Positions 24,700 through 33,301 of a stretch of 49,329 nucleotides of DNA are shown here, piece after piece (positions within the stretch are counted from its first letter, which is position 1; every line of letters begins with the position of its first letter). The notes under the pieces were generated by a model. That model was not told the DNA's origin, did not search any database, and saw only the letters and a list, made by a program, of their open reading frames with translations. Both the position numbers and the translations under genes were made by a program. The stretch spans positions 1 to 49,329 of the forward strand of contig CALXWH010000022.1 of NCBI GenBank assembly GCA_944392315.1, read 5' to 3'. This DNA is from an uncultured Alphaproteobacteria bacterium (GTDB lineage: Bacteria > Pseudomonadota > Alphaproteobacteria > RF32 > CAG-239).

Positions 24700-25491
24700 T
24701 CATCGTTGAGCTTTAGAATATAAATTAAAAAAGTTATCGCTAGTTATACGTTCAATTTCTTGAATCGTCAAGCCCCTAATTTGGGCAATTTTCTCTGCCG
24801 TTTTGAGCACAAAAGCCGGCTCGTTGGTTTTACCTCTATAAGGCACCGGCGCCAAATACGGGCTATCCGTTTCAATCAAGATTTTATCAATAGGATAGTT
24901 TTGAAAAACCGCCGCAATATCCGCACCGCTTTTAAAGGTAACAATTCCTGAAGCCGAGATATAAAACCCCAATTCTCGCACCGCATCGGCAAACGCCTGA
25001 TTGGATGTAAAACAGTGAATAACCCCGCGAAGTTTACCAAATTTTTTAACCCCGTCGCCAAGCAACTGCAACAAATCTTCTTCCGCCTCGCGTTGGTGAA
25101 TCATCAACGGCAAACCGGTAATCCCCGCAGCTTCCACATGACGCGCAAACATTTGCCTCTGTTCGTCTTTGAACTCGGCACCGTAATGATAGTCAAGCCC
25201 ACACTCACCAATGGCGATAACTTTCGGATGTTGTGCCGCTTTTACAATATCTTCCACTTGAATTTTCTTCAATTTTTCAGGCGCGGTATCCGGATGCACA
25301 CCGGCCGAAGTCCACATCATCGGAGCACACGGATTTTGTTGGCGCAAATTATCAAAGCGAGCGCACATCAAAAGCTGCGCCTGCGCCTCATCCAAATCTT
25401 TTCCGGCATTAAGCAATCCCAAAACGCCGACGCTTCCGGCACGCAAAGCCGTTTCATCATCTTCAATATGACAATGGCTATCCACAAACAT
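24700..25491 (-). CDS. TatD-family metal-dependent hydrolase
   Basis: About 263 residues of TIM-barrel amidohydrolase type. Metal ligands are visible in MFVDSHCHIED (HxH at the N-terminus), IGECGLDYHYG (Glu), PLMIHQREAEEDLL and VIHCFTS (His residues) and ETDSPYLAPVPYRG (Asp). TatD proteins are 3'-5' DNA/RNA exonucleases or deacylase-type enzymes. ATG at 25491 has GAGG 9 nt upstream; an in-frame ATG at 25521 would add ten residues not found in the family. It is part of the holB-tatD-MBL order conserved in alphaproteobacteria; metG, often between holB and tatD, is replaced by a small membrane gene. Confidence 0.92.
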   Translation of the reverse strand: MFVDSHCHIEDDETALRAGSVGVLGLLNAGKDLDEAQAQLLMCARFDNLRQQNPCAPMMWTSAGVHPDTAPEKLKKIQVEDIVKAAQHPKVIAIGECGLDYHYGAEFKDEQRQMFARHVEAAGITGLPLMIHQREAEEDLLQLLGDGVKKFGKLRGVIHCFTSNQAFADAVRELGFYISASGIVTFKSGADIAAVFQNYPIDKILIETDSPYLAPVPYRGKTNEPAFVLKTAEKIAQIRGLTIQEIERITSDNFFNLYSKAQR

Positions 25492-25589
25492 ATTATCTAA
25501 CCTCAAAAAATCATCTGCCATCCGGCAAAGAATATGCGCTAACCCTACCCCCGAAGCGTTTAAATATGATTAAGAATTCCAAATTATTT

Positions 25590-25853
25590 CTATCGTTTAT
25601 AATAAAACACCGAGGCCAACACCATAAACTGCAAATAAGCCCCGCCCAAAAGCTCCGTGATAACCGCCTCAAACTTCGGCACCCCGAAATAGACCATCAA
25701 CTGCCACGTTGCGGCAATCACAAATATCCAAACGATAAGGATAAGGAGAATAAGGCTTAAATCCTGCACTACGCTGCCCAATAAATCACGCTGATAAAGA
25801 TAGCGGATATACATCACCGCCAACACAATAAAGATTACATCTTTAACAGACAT
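25590..25853 (-). CDS. Small three-helix membrane protein, unknown
   Basis: About 87 residues with three hydrophobic segments: VIFIVLAVMYIRYLY (about 5-19), LSLILLILIVWIFVIAATW (about 30-48) and YLQFMVLASVFYY near the C-terminus. I recognise no family. I chose ATG at 25853 (GGGAG upstream), which lies 38 nt past the holB stop; an ATG at 25907 would overlap holB by 17 nt. It sits where metG is found in many relatives of this gene cluster. Confidence 0.6.
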   Translation of the reverse strand: MSVKDVIFIVLAVMYIRYLYQRDLLGSVVQDLSLILLILIVWIFVIAATWQLMVYFGVPKFEAVITELLGGAYLQFMVLASVFYYKR

Positions 25854-25890
25854 CGCCTTGCTCCCAGCAATTATGCTCTTAAAGAAAATA

Positions 25891-26934
25891 TTAGCACGCC
25901 CCGCCAAACAATGTCAAGACCTGTAAGGCGGCCATTTTTTTATCCATATTCACACGCACGGTTTCATCAAAAATTTTCAACACCTGCTCATAGGCCGCAT
26001 AAAACTCGCGCGGATGATGAGCTTCCGGCAGATTATCGCGTGCAAACCGACAAATCAACTCCACAAACAAATCCCAACAATCTTCATCCGCCGCCACCTG
26101 ATTAGCCAAATCCAAGAGCAACGCACCGTCGCATTTTGCCCCGGCATAGCATATTTTTTTAATATTTTCATACATTTCCAGCGCGTCATTATCGGCATAT
26201 TTAATAGCGCGTCCGATACTTCCTGCGGCAATCTTGGCCAAGCCGGTCACTTCCCCCTCGGACAATGACGGCTTATAGCGCCGCAACAAAGAAGCAACTT
26301 CGCCTTCCGTCAACGGTTTCAACGCCAACTTGGCACATCTGGAACGAATAGTCGGCAACAGTTTCCCCGGATTATGCGAAATAAGCAACAAGATACTTTT
26401 AAGCGGCGGTTCCTCCAAAATTTTCAACAACGCATTGGCACTTGAAACATTCAAATCATCAGCCGCATCCACCAAAACCACGCGCCAACTGTCATTAAAC
26501 GACTTTTTAGAAAGAAACTCCACCACATCGCGCACATCTTCCACCTTAATCACCGCCGAGCGCTTAAGGCTTTGTTTCATACCCTCATCAATTTCTTCGC
26601 CCTGATTGATAGCTTTAATCAACTTTTTCTTATCCGTATCGGTAAAATCTCTCTCCAAAACCTTAAAATCAGGATGCGACTTTTGCGCCACTTGTGCAAA
26701 CACCGTGCCGTTGACATCCACATCCAAAGAGTTATATTTTTCGCCGTCTTTGGCCGATAACAAAAAGCGAGCAATTTTATAGGCAAGCGTAGCCTTGCCG
26801 ATACCTTCATCACCGGTAATCAACCACCCGTGGTGAAGCGCCCCCGAATTATAAGCAGATAAAAAGAGCCTGACTTCTTCGTCATGCCCGATAAGATATG
26901 GATTCTGATATGGATAAATTACCTCGTCTGCCAT
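25891..26934 (-). CDS. holB: DNA polymerase III delta' subunit
   Basis: 347 residues of the AAA+ clamp-loader family. Delta' is part of the complex that loads the sliding clamp on primed DNA. Visible parts are the P-loop-like GDEGIGKATLA (about 41-51), a Walker B-like VVLVDAADDLNVSSANALLKILEEPP (about 151-176) and the SRC motif in IRSRCAKL. The Leu-rich C-terminal domain is of normal length. The zinc-binding Cys residues of E. coli HolB are not evident, as is usual for alphaproteobacteria. It heads the tatD-MBL-DHH gene set on the - strand, while dacA and tmk, its usual upstream neighbours, lie on the + strand about 2.6 kb away. Confidence 0.9.
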   Translation of the reverse strand: MADEVIYPYQNPYLIGHDEEVRLFLSAYNSGALHHGWLITGDEGIGKATLAYKIARFLLSAKDGEKYNSLDVDVNGTVFAQVAQKSHPDFKVLERDFTDTDKKKLIKAINQGEEIDEGMKQSLKRSAVIKVEDVRDVVEFLSKKSFNDSWRVVLVDAADDLNVSSANALLKILEEPPLKSILLLISHNPGKLLPTIRSRCAKLALKPLTEGEVASLLRRYKPSLSEGEVTGLAKIAAGSIGRAIKYADNDALEMYENIKKICYAGAKCDGALLLDLANQVAADEDCWDLFVELICRFARDNLPEAHHPREFYAAYEQVLKIFDETVRVNMDKKMAALQVLTLFGGAC

Positions 26935-26973
26935 TACCTATTCTTTCAACCCAACAAAACAAACCTCTACTCT

Positions 26974-27105
26974 ACGCTACACTCTCTAACCTTACCAAAC
27001 AAACCGATACACTACACTTTCAGCCTACCAAACAACACGCTACACTTTTACCCTAGCCAACCGATACATTATCCCCTCTAACCTTGCCAACCGATACGCT
27101 AGCAT
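26974..27105. repeat. Degenerate tandem repeat of about 30 bp, four units
   Basis: Four imperfect units carrying ACRCTACACT at one end and CCAACCGAT or CCAAACAA at the other fill the space between the 27117 gene and holB. They form a C/A-rich array of the same general style as the one at 16747, but with a different unit. Confidence 0.6.
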
Positions 27106-27116
27106 TCCCTTCGCGC

Positions 27117-28373
27117 TTACATAATTTCCGGCAATTCATATTTCTCCGGCTGAGCCGCAGGTGTACGGGGAGAAGCCGCACGTTCATAACGTTGCGAACG
27201 ACTTAAAGAGGGCTGACGCGTTTCTGGCCGTACCGAAGCGGTATTTTCCGCATCTTCTTCTAAATAGGCATCAATAAACGGCACTCCGTCTTCATCATAT
27301 TGAATTTCCTCAACACTTTCCGTCGCAACCGTCTTCGGCGCTTGCGTTCCTGAAGCAACATCAATCATTGGAGCCTCTAAAGGTTCTTGCACGGGTCTTT
27401 CCGCCAACAGTTTGCCCAAATATGTTCTGAAATCGGCAAATTTAGCCATTTGCGCATCAAGCATACTCTCCATAGAGCAATCTTCACCACAGAATTTCGG
27501 ACTAAAGTTGACATCCGTTCCGGTGATATAAAAATCTTGCACATCTTTGGCAAAACGTTCTTTCAGCCGTGGTTCATCGTTATAATAAACGCGGATAATA
27601 TCATACCCGATATTTTCATAACAAGCGTTGACATCCGCCAAATTTTGTGACAAATAAGCCGCCGCGTCGTACATATTGCCCCGATAGAGCATACCTCTGT
27701 CCACTTCCAAATCAGCCTCTTTGCTGTCTAAACAATCGGCAATCGCCTGACGATAGCTTTCAAAAACCTCATCTTTTTTGGGCTCTCCGCCGATAGACGG
27801 CGCTTCTTTGCCCAAATTCGGGTCATACCATTCTCTGAGCGGTTGCCGAGCTTCGGCTCTTTCAGCCTTGCTGGGATAAGTGTAGCCGATTTCATGTTGA
27901 GTTTGCGAAGACACGTTGCTTTTTGCAGATTCGCTGTCACTTTCCGATGCCGTAGCCGTAGAGACAACGGTTTCAACCTGTTTGGTTGCAGAAGGCGTTC
28001 CTTCCACAACGTTTTTCATCGTATCTTTAAGGTTCGCCCCTTCATTCACTTCAACTACCATGTCAGCATCATTGGCTTTTTGCACTTGAGAAGAGCTTTG
28101 AGAAGCAGTTTTGGGTTCATTTTTCCCAAACGTTACATTAAGCGGCTGAGCTTTAATACGGGTTGCATCGCGCGCCCCTTTCATTTTCACACCATTACCG
28201 TCAGCCATTGGCGAGGGTTGAGACTTAGCATTTTGCCCCTCAACATCAAAAATTCCCTCCAAAATAGCCTCATCTTCCGGCCGAATAACATCAACCGGTT
28301 TAGCCGCGGCCGCATCAGCAAAGAAACCAGCCGCCATTAAAACCCCAAAAAGCACCTTACGTTTTGCGAACAT
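27117..28373 (-). CDS. Secreted protein of unknown function, 418 aa
   Basis: A signal peptide is clear (about 1-23, AAGFFADAAAA cleavage region). The rest is hydrophilic: a low-complexity, Ser/Gln/Thr-rich stretch (about 45-170), a better-ordered region with several Cys and Tyr residues (about 175-330, including YRGNMYDAAAYLSQN and the pair CGEDC), and an acidic, Pro-rich tail. I recognise no family. It has its own promoter (28413-28440) and is divergent from rlpA, so both may be envelope proteins, but no function can be assigned. Confidence 0.65.
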   Translation of the reverse strand: MFAKRKVLFGVLMAAGFFADAAAAKPVDVIRPEDEAILEGIFDVEGQNAKSQPSPMADGNGVKMKGARDATRIKAQPLNVTFGKNEPKTASQSSSQVQKANDADMVVEVNEGANLKDTMKNVVEGTPSATKQVETVVSTATASESDSESAKSNVSSQTQHEIGYTYPSKAERAEARQPLREWYDPNLGKEAPSIGGEPKKDEVFESYRQAIADCLDSKEADLEVDRGMLYRGNMYDAAAYLSQNLADVNACYENIGYDIIRVYYNDEPRLKERFAKDVQDFYITGTDVNFSPKFCGEDCSMESMLDAQMAKFADFRTYLGKLLAERPVQEPLEAPMIDVASGTQAPKTVATESVEEIQYDEDGVPFIDAYLEEDAENTASVRPETRQPSLSRSQRYERAASPRTPAAQPEKYELPEIM

Positions 28374-28412
28374 TTCCCATTCCCTTATCTATTTATTAAG
28401 GATTTATGAGAT

Positions 28413-28440
28413 ATGATAAGCCAAAGAATATAATTGTCAA
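28413..28440 (-). promoter_or_regulatory. Promoter of the secreted-protein gene
   Basis: On the - strand: TTGACA, 16 nt, TATCAT, 40 nt before the start codon at 28373. Perfect -35, five-of-six -10. Confidence 0.7.
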
Positions 28441-28494
28441 AAATTTTTTAGAGCTTCTGCAAAAAAACAACGGTCAATAACTGATGAAAGAGGC

Positions 28495-28523
28495 TTTACA
28501 GACCATAAACGAGCGATTAAACT
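28495..28523 (+). promoter_or_regulatory. Promoter of the rlpA-dacA-tmk operon
   Basis: TTTACA (28495-28500), 17 nt, TAAACT (28518-28523), ending 25 nt before the rlpA start. Moderate match to the sigma70 consensus. Confidence 0.5.
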
Positions 28524-28548
28524 ATCGCGCAACAAGGAACGATATAAA

Positions 28549-29505
28549 ATGACGATACTAAAGAGATACAAATTTCAATTAGGTTTCTGCGCATTATTGC
28601 TGCTGTCAGGTTGCGCTTCGGAACCGAAAGAGTTTGAATATAAAAATTTACAAGAAGAAGTCGCCTCCATCAAGGAAGACGGGGGAATATACAAAGTAGG
28701 CAACCCTTATACGGTATTAGGCCAAAGCTACACCCCAAGCGAAGATTACGATTATGAAGAAGTCGGCATGGCCTCTTGGTATGGCGATGATTTTCATAAC
28801 AAACGCACGGCAAACGGTGAAACTTATGATATGCGCGCCGTCACCGCCGCACACCGCACTTTGCCATTGCCCTCCATTGTTCGCGTTACCAACTTAGAAA
28901 ACGGCAAATCCATTATTGCCCGTGTAAATGACCGCGGTCCGTATGTTAAAAACCGCATTATAGACTTATCGGAAAAAGGGGCGGAACTCTTGGGCTACAA
29001 AAACAAAGGCACTGCTAAAGTAAAAGTTGAGATATTGGAAAGAGAGAGCCGCGCCATTAAAGAAGCGATGTTATCGCCGACCAACTCCTCCAAAACCTAT
29101 GGCAACAGCACCATTCCGTACCTCAACACTCAAACGGTAGCAAACGCCAATGCCGCCAACAATACCAAATACGAAATAAGCACCTCGGCGCGTCGTCCGT
29201 TGCAATATACATCCGAAATCAGCCTGGCCTCAAACGCAAATACGAACGTGAATATTCCGGCTAGTACCGAAAAAGGCCCTTTTTTCGTACAAGTAGGTGC
29301 GTTTGCGGATTATGACAAAGCCAAACAAATGGCCGCCAATATGAAACGTTTCGGCAATGTTTCCATTTATGAAGCCTATTTAAGCAAAAACGGCGTTTAT
29401 CGCGTACGTTTAGGCGCTTATCAAAGCAAAGCCGAAGCAATGCAAATTTTAGACCGTGTGTTAGATTACGGACACTCGGATGTAACGATTGTAGGAAAAG
29501 AATAA
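28549..29505 (+). CDS. rlpA: RlpA-family septal lipoprotein with SPOR domain
   Basis: 318 residues: lipoprotein signal with lipobox LLSGC (Cys near 22), a double-psi beta-barrel RlpA domain (about 70-170) with the motif GMASWYGDDFHNKRTANGE and ARVNDRGPYV, and a C-terminal SPOR domain (about 240-318, FFVQVGAFADYDKAKQ). RlpA cuts peptidoglycan glycan strands lacking stem peptides at the septum in several bacteria; SPOR binds such denuded glycan. The catalytic Glu and Asp expected in the barrel have plausible counterparts (GE of NGETYD and ND of VNDRG). It is the first gene of an operon with a D,D-carboxypeptidase, whose products create its substrate environment. Confidence 0.93.
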   Translation: MTILKRYKFQLGFCALLLLSGCASEPKEFEYKNLQEEVASIKEDGGIYKVGNPYTVLGQSYTPSEDYDYEEVGMASWYGDDFHNKRTANGETYDMRAVTAAHRTLPLPSIVRVTNLENGKSIIARVNDRGPYVKNRIIDLSEKGAELLGYKNKGTAKVKVEILERESRAIKEAMLSPTNSSKTYGNSTIPYLNTQTVANANAANNTKYEISTSARRPLQYTSEISLASNANTNVNIPASTEKGPFFVQVGAFADYDKAKQMAANMKRFGNVSIYEAYLSKNGVYRVRLGAYQSKAEAMQILDRVLDYGHSDVTIVGKE

Positions 29506-29527
29506 AAGCATAGGAGAACAATAAACC

Positions 29528-30676
29528 ATGTCATTAAAGAAGTTATGTATTTTGGCGATGGGGGTTTCCGTTTTAGCCATGAGCGGAAAAGCCAATGCCT
29601 TTGAAACCAAAGCCAGAAACGCCATTTTGATGGACTATGAAACCGGCGCATATTTATACACCAAAGACCATCAAGAGATGATAGCTCCGGCCTCCATGAG
29701 CAAACTGATGACGGTTTATGTTTTATTAAGCAAAATCAAAGACGGCGAAGTTTCCTTAGATGACAAATACACCGTCAGCGAAAATGCTTGGCGCAAGGGC
29801 GGAGCGGCCTCCGGTGGTTCCACCATGTTCTTAAAAATCGGGCAAGAAGTCCGCGTTGAAGATTTATTAAAAGGCATTTTAATTCAATCCGGCAATGATG
29901 CGTGTATTGTTGTGGCTGAAAATTTAGCCGGATCGGAAGAAGAATTTGCCGCAATGATGAACGAAACCGCCGAAAAAATAGGTCTGCATCACGCCCACTT
30001 TGTTAACGCGACCGGTTTGCCGCATCCGGAACACAAAATTTCCGTTGAAGATTTGGCCATATTAGCCCGCCACATCATCAAAGAATTTCCGGAGTTTTAT
30101 CACCTGTTCTCAGAAAAAGAATTCACGTTTAACGGCATCCGCCAAGGCAACCGCAATCCGTTGCTTTATAGCTTAAAAGGCGCCGACGGCCTCAAAACCG
30201 GCCACACCTCAGAAGCAGGCTTCTGCTTAACCGGCTCGGCTGTTAGAAACAACCGCCGTTTGATTGAAGTTATGACCGGTCTTGAGAGCAACAAACAACG
30301 CTCAGAAGAAACCGAAAGCTTAATGACCTGGGGCTTTGCAAACTTTGATAATTACAAATTCTTCACCAAAAACCAGATAATGGCGGAAGTTCCGGTTTGG
30401 TACGGCACATCAAAGAGTGTTGCGGCCGTTGTTCCGGAAGAAGTTATCAAGACCATCAAAAAGAGCGCCAAGAGCAAATACGCAGCCAAAATGATTTATG
30501 ATGAGCCGCTCAAAGCCCCGATATTGCAAGGCGACAAGATTGGCGAATTATTCATCACCTATAATGGTGAAACCGTAGATAAAATTCCGCTGGTAGCCAA
30601 AGACAATGTGGCCAAAATCGGGCCGTTCAGCCGCTTTTTGGAAAACTTAAAGTACTTTGTCTTTGGAGCCAAATAA
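29528..30676 (+). CDS. D-alanyl-D-alanine carboxypeptidase (PBP5/6 type)
   Basis: 382 residues with a signal peptide (about 1-24). The three penicillin-binding motifs are SMSKLMT (SxxK, about 57-63), SGNDACI (SxN, about 122-128) and LKTGHTSEAG (KTG, about 225-234). The enzyme trims the terminal D-Ala from peptidoglycan stem peptides in the periplasm. A C-terminal PBP5-type beta domain is present and the last 20 residues (RFLENLKYFVFG) are amphipathic, as expected for a membrane anchor. 22 nt after rlpA and 3 nt before tmk; dacA-tmk is a common order in alphaproteobacteria. Confidence 0.94.
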   Translation: MSLKKLCILAMGVSVLAMSGKANAFETKARNAILMDYETGAYLYTKDHQEMIAPASMSKLMTVYVLLSKIKDGEVSLDDKYTVSENAWRKGGAASGGSTMFLKIGQEVRVEDLLKGILIQSGNDACIVVAENLAGSEEEFAAMMNETAEKIGLHHAHFVNATGLPHPEHKISVEDLAILARHIIKEFPEFYHLFSEKEFTFNGIRQGNRNPLLYSLKGADGLKTGHTSEAGFCLTGSAVRNNRRLIEVMTGLESNKQRSEETESLMTWGFANFDNYKFFTKNQIMAEVPVWYGTSKSVAAVVPEEVIKTIKKSAKSKYAAKMIYDEPLKAPILQGDKIGELFITYNGETVDKIPLVAKDNVAKIGPFSRFLENLKYFVFGAK

Positions 30677-30679
30677 GCG

Positions 30680-31339
30680 ATGACTACATCAAATAAAAAA
30701 GGGGTATTTATAACCTTTGAAGGTGGTGAAGGCGCCGGCAAATCAGTACAATTAGCACGTTTCGCGGAATATTTGCAAAATCATAACCAAGAGGTTGTCA
30801 CCACGCGTGAACCTGGCGGCACCGAAACCGGCAAAGAGATACGTCGTCTGTTGGTGGAAGGGGATAAAGATAAGTTTGATGAAATAACGGAAATTTTGCT
30901 GTTTTATGCAGATAGACGCATAGATTTGACCAAAGTTATCCATCCGGCATTAGATAAAGGAAAGATTGTTTTATCCGACCGTTTTAATGATTCCACCATT
31001 GCCTACCAATACTATGGTTCAAACAAATTCGCCGACCGCCGCATTATGGATAACCTATATCAAATTGTCGCCGGCGATTTCAAACCGGATATAACCTTTT
31101 TGCTGGATATAGATGTGAAAACGGGACTAGAGCGCAGTTTTAAGAAAGCGCAAACGATGACCAACAAAGAGTTGCGGTTTGAAAATGTGGATATCGCTTT
31201 TCATGAGCGCCTGCGTCAGGGATATTTGGAGTTGGCCAAACAAGAACCGGAGCGCTTTATCATCATAGACGCCTCTGGTTCTATGGATGAAGTCAGCCAA
31301 AAAATTATAGAAGCGTATGAAAAGCGGATAAAAGAATAA
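30680..31339 (+). CDS. tmk: Thymidylate kinase
   Basis: 219 residues, normal for Tmk, which phosphorylates dTMP to dTDP with ATP. The P-loop FEGGEGAGKSVQLARF lies at about 11-26, the DR(F/Y) motif with substrate contacts in LSDRFNDSTIAYQYYG (about 93-108), and a lid region near 140-160 (KAQTMTNKELRFEN). The Glu of FEGGEGAGKS and Arg of the DRF motif are the usual catalytic pair. It starts 3 nt after the carboxypeptidase stop and ends before a strong terminator. Confidence 0.96.
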   Translation: MTTSNKKGVFITFEGGEGAGKSVQLARFAEYLQNHNQEVVTTREPGGTETGKEIRRLLVEGDKDKFDEITEILLFYADRRIDLTKVIHPALDKGKIVLSDRFNDSTIAYQYYGSNKFADRRIMDNLYQIVAGDFKPDITFLLDIDVKTGLERSFKKAQTMTNKELRFENVDIAFHERLRQGYLELAKQEPERFIIIDASGSMDEVSQKIIEAYEKRIKE

Positions 31340-31365
31340 AAATAAAGAACACCTCTTTTAAGATA

Positions 31366-31397
31366 AAATCCCCTTAAATAAACTAAGGGGATTTTTG
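31366..31397 (+). terminator. Terminator of the rlpA-dacA-tmk operon
   Basis: AAATCCCCTTA pairs perfectly with TAAGGGGATTT (11 bp, 7-nt loop) and continues TTG. It lies 27 nt past the tmk stop. Confidence 0.85.
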
Positions 31398-31453
31398 CTT
31401 GCACACACGCACAACAAGCATCGCTAAAGCCTAGCACAAGCAATGCTTAAAGA

Positions 31454-32104
31454 TTATTCTGCCGCCGCTTTATCACACGGTGTTTTGCCGGTCAATTTGA
31501 ACTCTTCCATATGCGTGTTCAAATCTATCCGTTGCCCACGCTCTGTCAAACAATAGCCGGAAACAAGATTTCCCATATCATAAACAACTCGTAGCGTCGG
31601 TTTGCCGTTATCATCATAAAACTGCTGCACACCATTTTTAAGTCCCTGCGCAAATTCTTCTTCGGATTTAAGTGTTCCGTCTTGATAATACGTCCGCCGT
31701 ACACCGTTCCATAAGCCTTCGGAAACTTCCGTTTCCGTCTCCAACGTACCGTTTTCATAATAAGAAGTCAAACTACCGTTAGCTTTACCGTTCAGATACA
31801 CACCGGCCGAACGAAGCGCCCCGCTTTCATAATAAATTTTGTATTTACCGTCGCGCATACCGTTGGCATAATAAATTTCGGCCTCAACTTTGCCGGAAGG
31901 ATAATAAGCTCTAAGCATTCCGTTTAGCGGCGCACCGGTTTTGACCTCAACACATTGATTATCAAAAGCCCCGCAACTGATTTCATGCCGCACGAAAAAA
32001 TCTCGCTTAGCCCACGCCGCATCCGCCGTAAATAATGCAACAACAGCCACGACTCCCAGCCACACTTTTGGCTTTATATTTTTTCCAAAATAGGAAATCA
32101 TCAT
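31454..32104 (-). CDS. Secreted MORN/YwqK-like repeat protein
   Basis: About 216 residues with a signal peptide (about 10-32, ending near ADAAWA). The body is a run of repeats of the form GxLxxxxxYYxNGxLExEI (for example YYPSGKVEAEIYYANG and YYESGALRSAGVYLNG), the pattern of MORN/YwqK proteins. This fold mediates binding; in some bacteria it is linked to immunity proteins against toxins, but no toxin gene is adjacent. I chose ATG at 32104, with GAGGAG 5 nt upstream; the frame is open further to 32170 but those residues look non-coding. Confidence 0.8.
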   Translation of the reverse strand: MMISYFGKNIKPKVWLGVVAVVALFTADAAWAKRDFFVRHEISCGAFDNQCVEVKTGAPLNGMLRAYYPSGKVEAEIYYANGMRDGKYKIYYESGALRSAGVYLNGKANGSLTSYYENGTLETETEVSEGLWNGVRRTYYQDGTLKSEEEFAQGLKNGVQQFYDDNGKPTLRVVYDMGNLVSGYCLTERGQRIDLNTHMEEFKLTGKTPCDKAAAE

Positions 32105-32173
32105 ATCTACTCCTCGCACAAATTGCCTATAATAGCAGTATACAATCATTTCCCCCAAAGTCAAACGCAAATC

Positions 32174-33289
32174 CTAATCCAAACGTTTGTTAAACATCCA
32201 TCCGGCCAAGCTTAACGTAATCACCGCCATCAACATCATCGGCCATAGGTTATAAAGCGCCTCAGTCCAATTCATATTTTTAAGAAAGATACCCTGCACC
32301 AGATTGATAAAATAATACAACGGATTGCATTTGCCGATAATCTTAAACGGAAGTGCCATATCTTCCACCGGTGATAAAAATCCTGAAAGCAAAGCCGCCG
32401 GCAATTGAAAAGTAATCACCCCCAAAATAGCCTGCTGCTGCGTGCGTACCACAGAAGAAATAAACAACCCGACACCAACAATAGAAAGCAACGCAAAAGG
32501 CATCACCGCCACAAACAACCACAAAGAACCGACAAAAGGAACCTGAAACCCCCAAATAACAATAACCGTCATCACCACAACTAACGCCATCACAATCAAT
32601 AGCGGCGGCACCATTTTCCCCACCAAAATTTCAAAAGATGACAGCGGACTGACAATCAGCTGATCAAAAGTTCCCGTTTCGCGCTCTCTGGCAACAGAAA
32701 GCGCCGTCAACAGCAAAGTCATAACCATAGCGATAAGCGCAATCAAAACAGTTTGCAAATACCATTTATATTCCAAATTAGGATTATACCAATTTCTGAT
32801 TTCCACATCAACCGCCGCCTTAGCCACCCGCGGATACACATCAGCGGATAATTCCTGCGCATAAGCGGCCACGATTTGTTGCACATAAGCTGACATAATC
32901 GCCGCCGAATTAGTCTGCCGTCCATCAAAGACGGTTAAAACTTCGGCCGTTTCCCCTCTTTTAATCTTATCCGAAAAATCATTATCAATCAAAAGTCCCG
33001 CTTGCACGCTTTGCGTATCCATCCAATGACGTAATTGAGGCAAACTCTCGGCCATACGCACAATCTCAAATCGCGGCGAAGCGGCAAACCTTGCCACCAG
33101 TTCACGAGATTCCAATGTTTGCGCTCTATCCCAAACTGCAAGCTTAATATTTTTAGCCTCAAGCGTAATCGCCGGACCAATCACCAGCAGCAACATAATC
33201 GGCAGCCACACAATCATAATTCGGCTTTTCGGATCATTCCAAAAGGCAATAAATTCTTTTTTAATCAAGGCGCAAATTCTAACCCACAT
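32174..33289 (-). CDS. ybhR: ABC-2 permease YbhR-like
   Basis: 371 residues: one N-terminal membrane helix, a large periplasmic loop (about 45-170) and five further helices (about 175-370), as in ABC-2 drug exporters. Segments such as ALIKKEFIAFWNDPKSRIMI, WYNPNLEYKW, SVARERETGTFDQLIVSPL and SGFLSPVEDM match E. coli YbhR closely by memory. Start has AAGGAG 8 nt upstream. Last gene of the cecR-ybhG-ybhF-ybhS-ybhR operon, 12 nt after ybhS. The system exports drugs and, in E. coli, affects cation/proton exchange. Confidence 0.9.
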   Translation of the reverse strand: MWVRICALIKKEFIAFWNDPKSRIMIVWLPIMLLLVIGPAITLEAKNIKLAVWDRAQTLESRELVARFAASPRFEIVRMAESLPQLRHWMDTQSVQAGLLIDNDFSDKIKRGETAEVLTVFDGRQTNSAAIMSAYVQQIVAAYAQELSADVYPRVAKAAVDVEIRNWYNPNLEYKWYLQTVLIALIAMVMTLLLTALSVARERETGTFDQLIVSPLSSFEILVGKMVPPLLIVMALVVVMTVIVIWGFQVPFVGSLWLFVAVMPFALLSIVGVGLFISSVVRTQQQAILGVITFQLPAALLSGFLSPVEDMALPFKIIGKCNPLYYFINLVQGIFLKNMNWTEALYNLWPMMLMAVITLSLAGWMFNKRLD

Positions 33290-33301
33290 CTACCCGTCTC
33301 C

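Noticed and set aside
31454..32104. YwqK-like antitoxin of a toxin system
   Set aside because: Repeat pattern and signal peptide are real, but no toxin gene is adjacent, so I kept it as a MORN-like repeat protein only.
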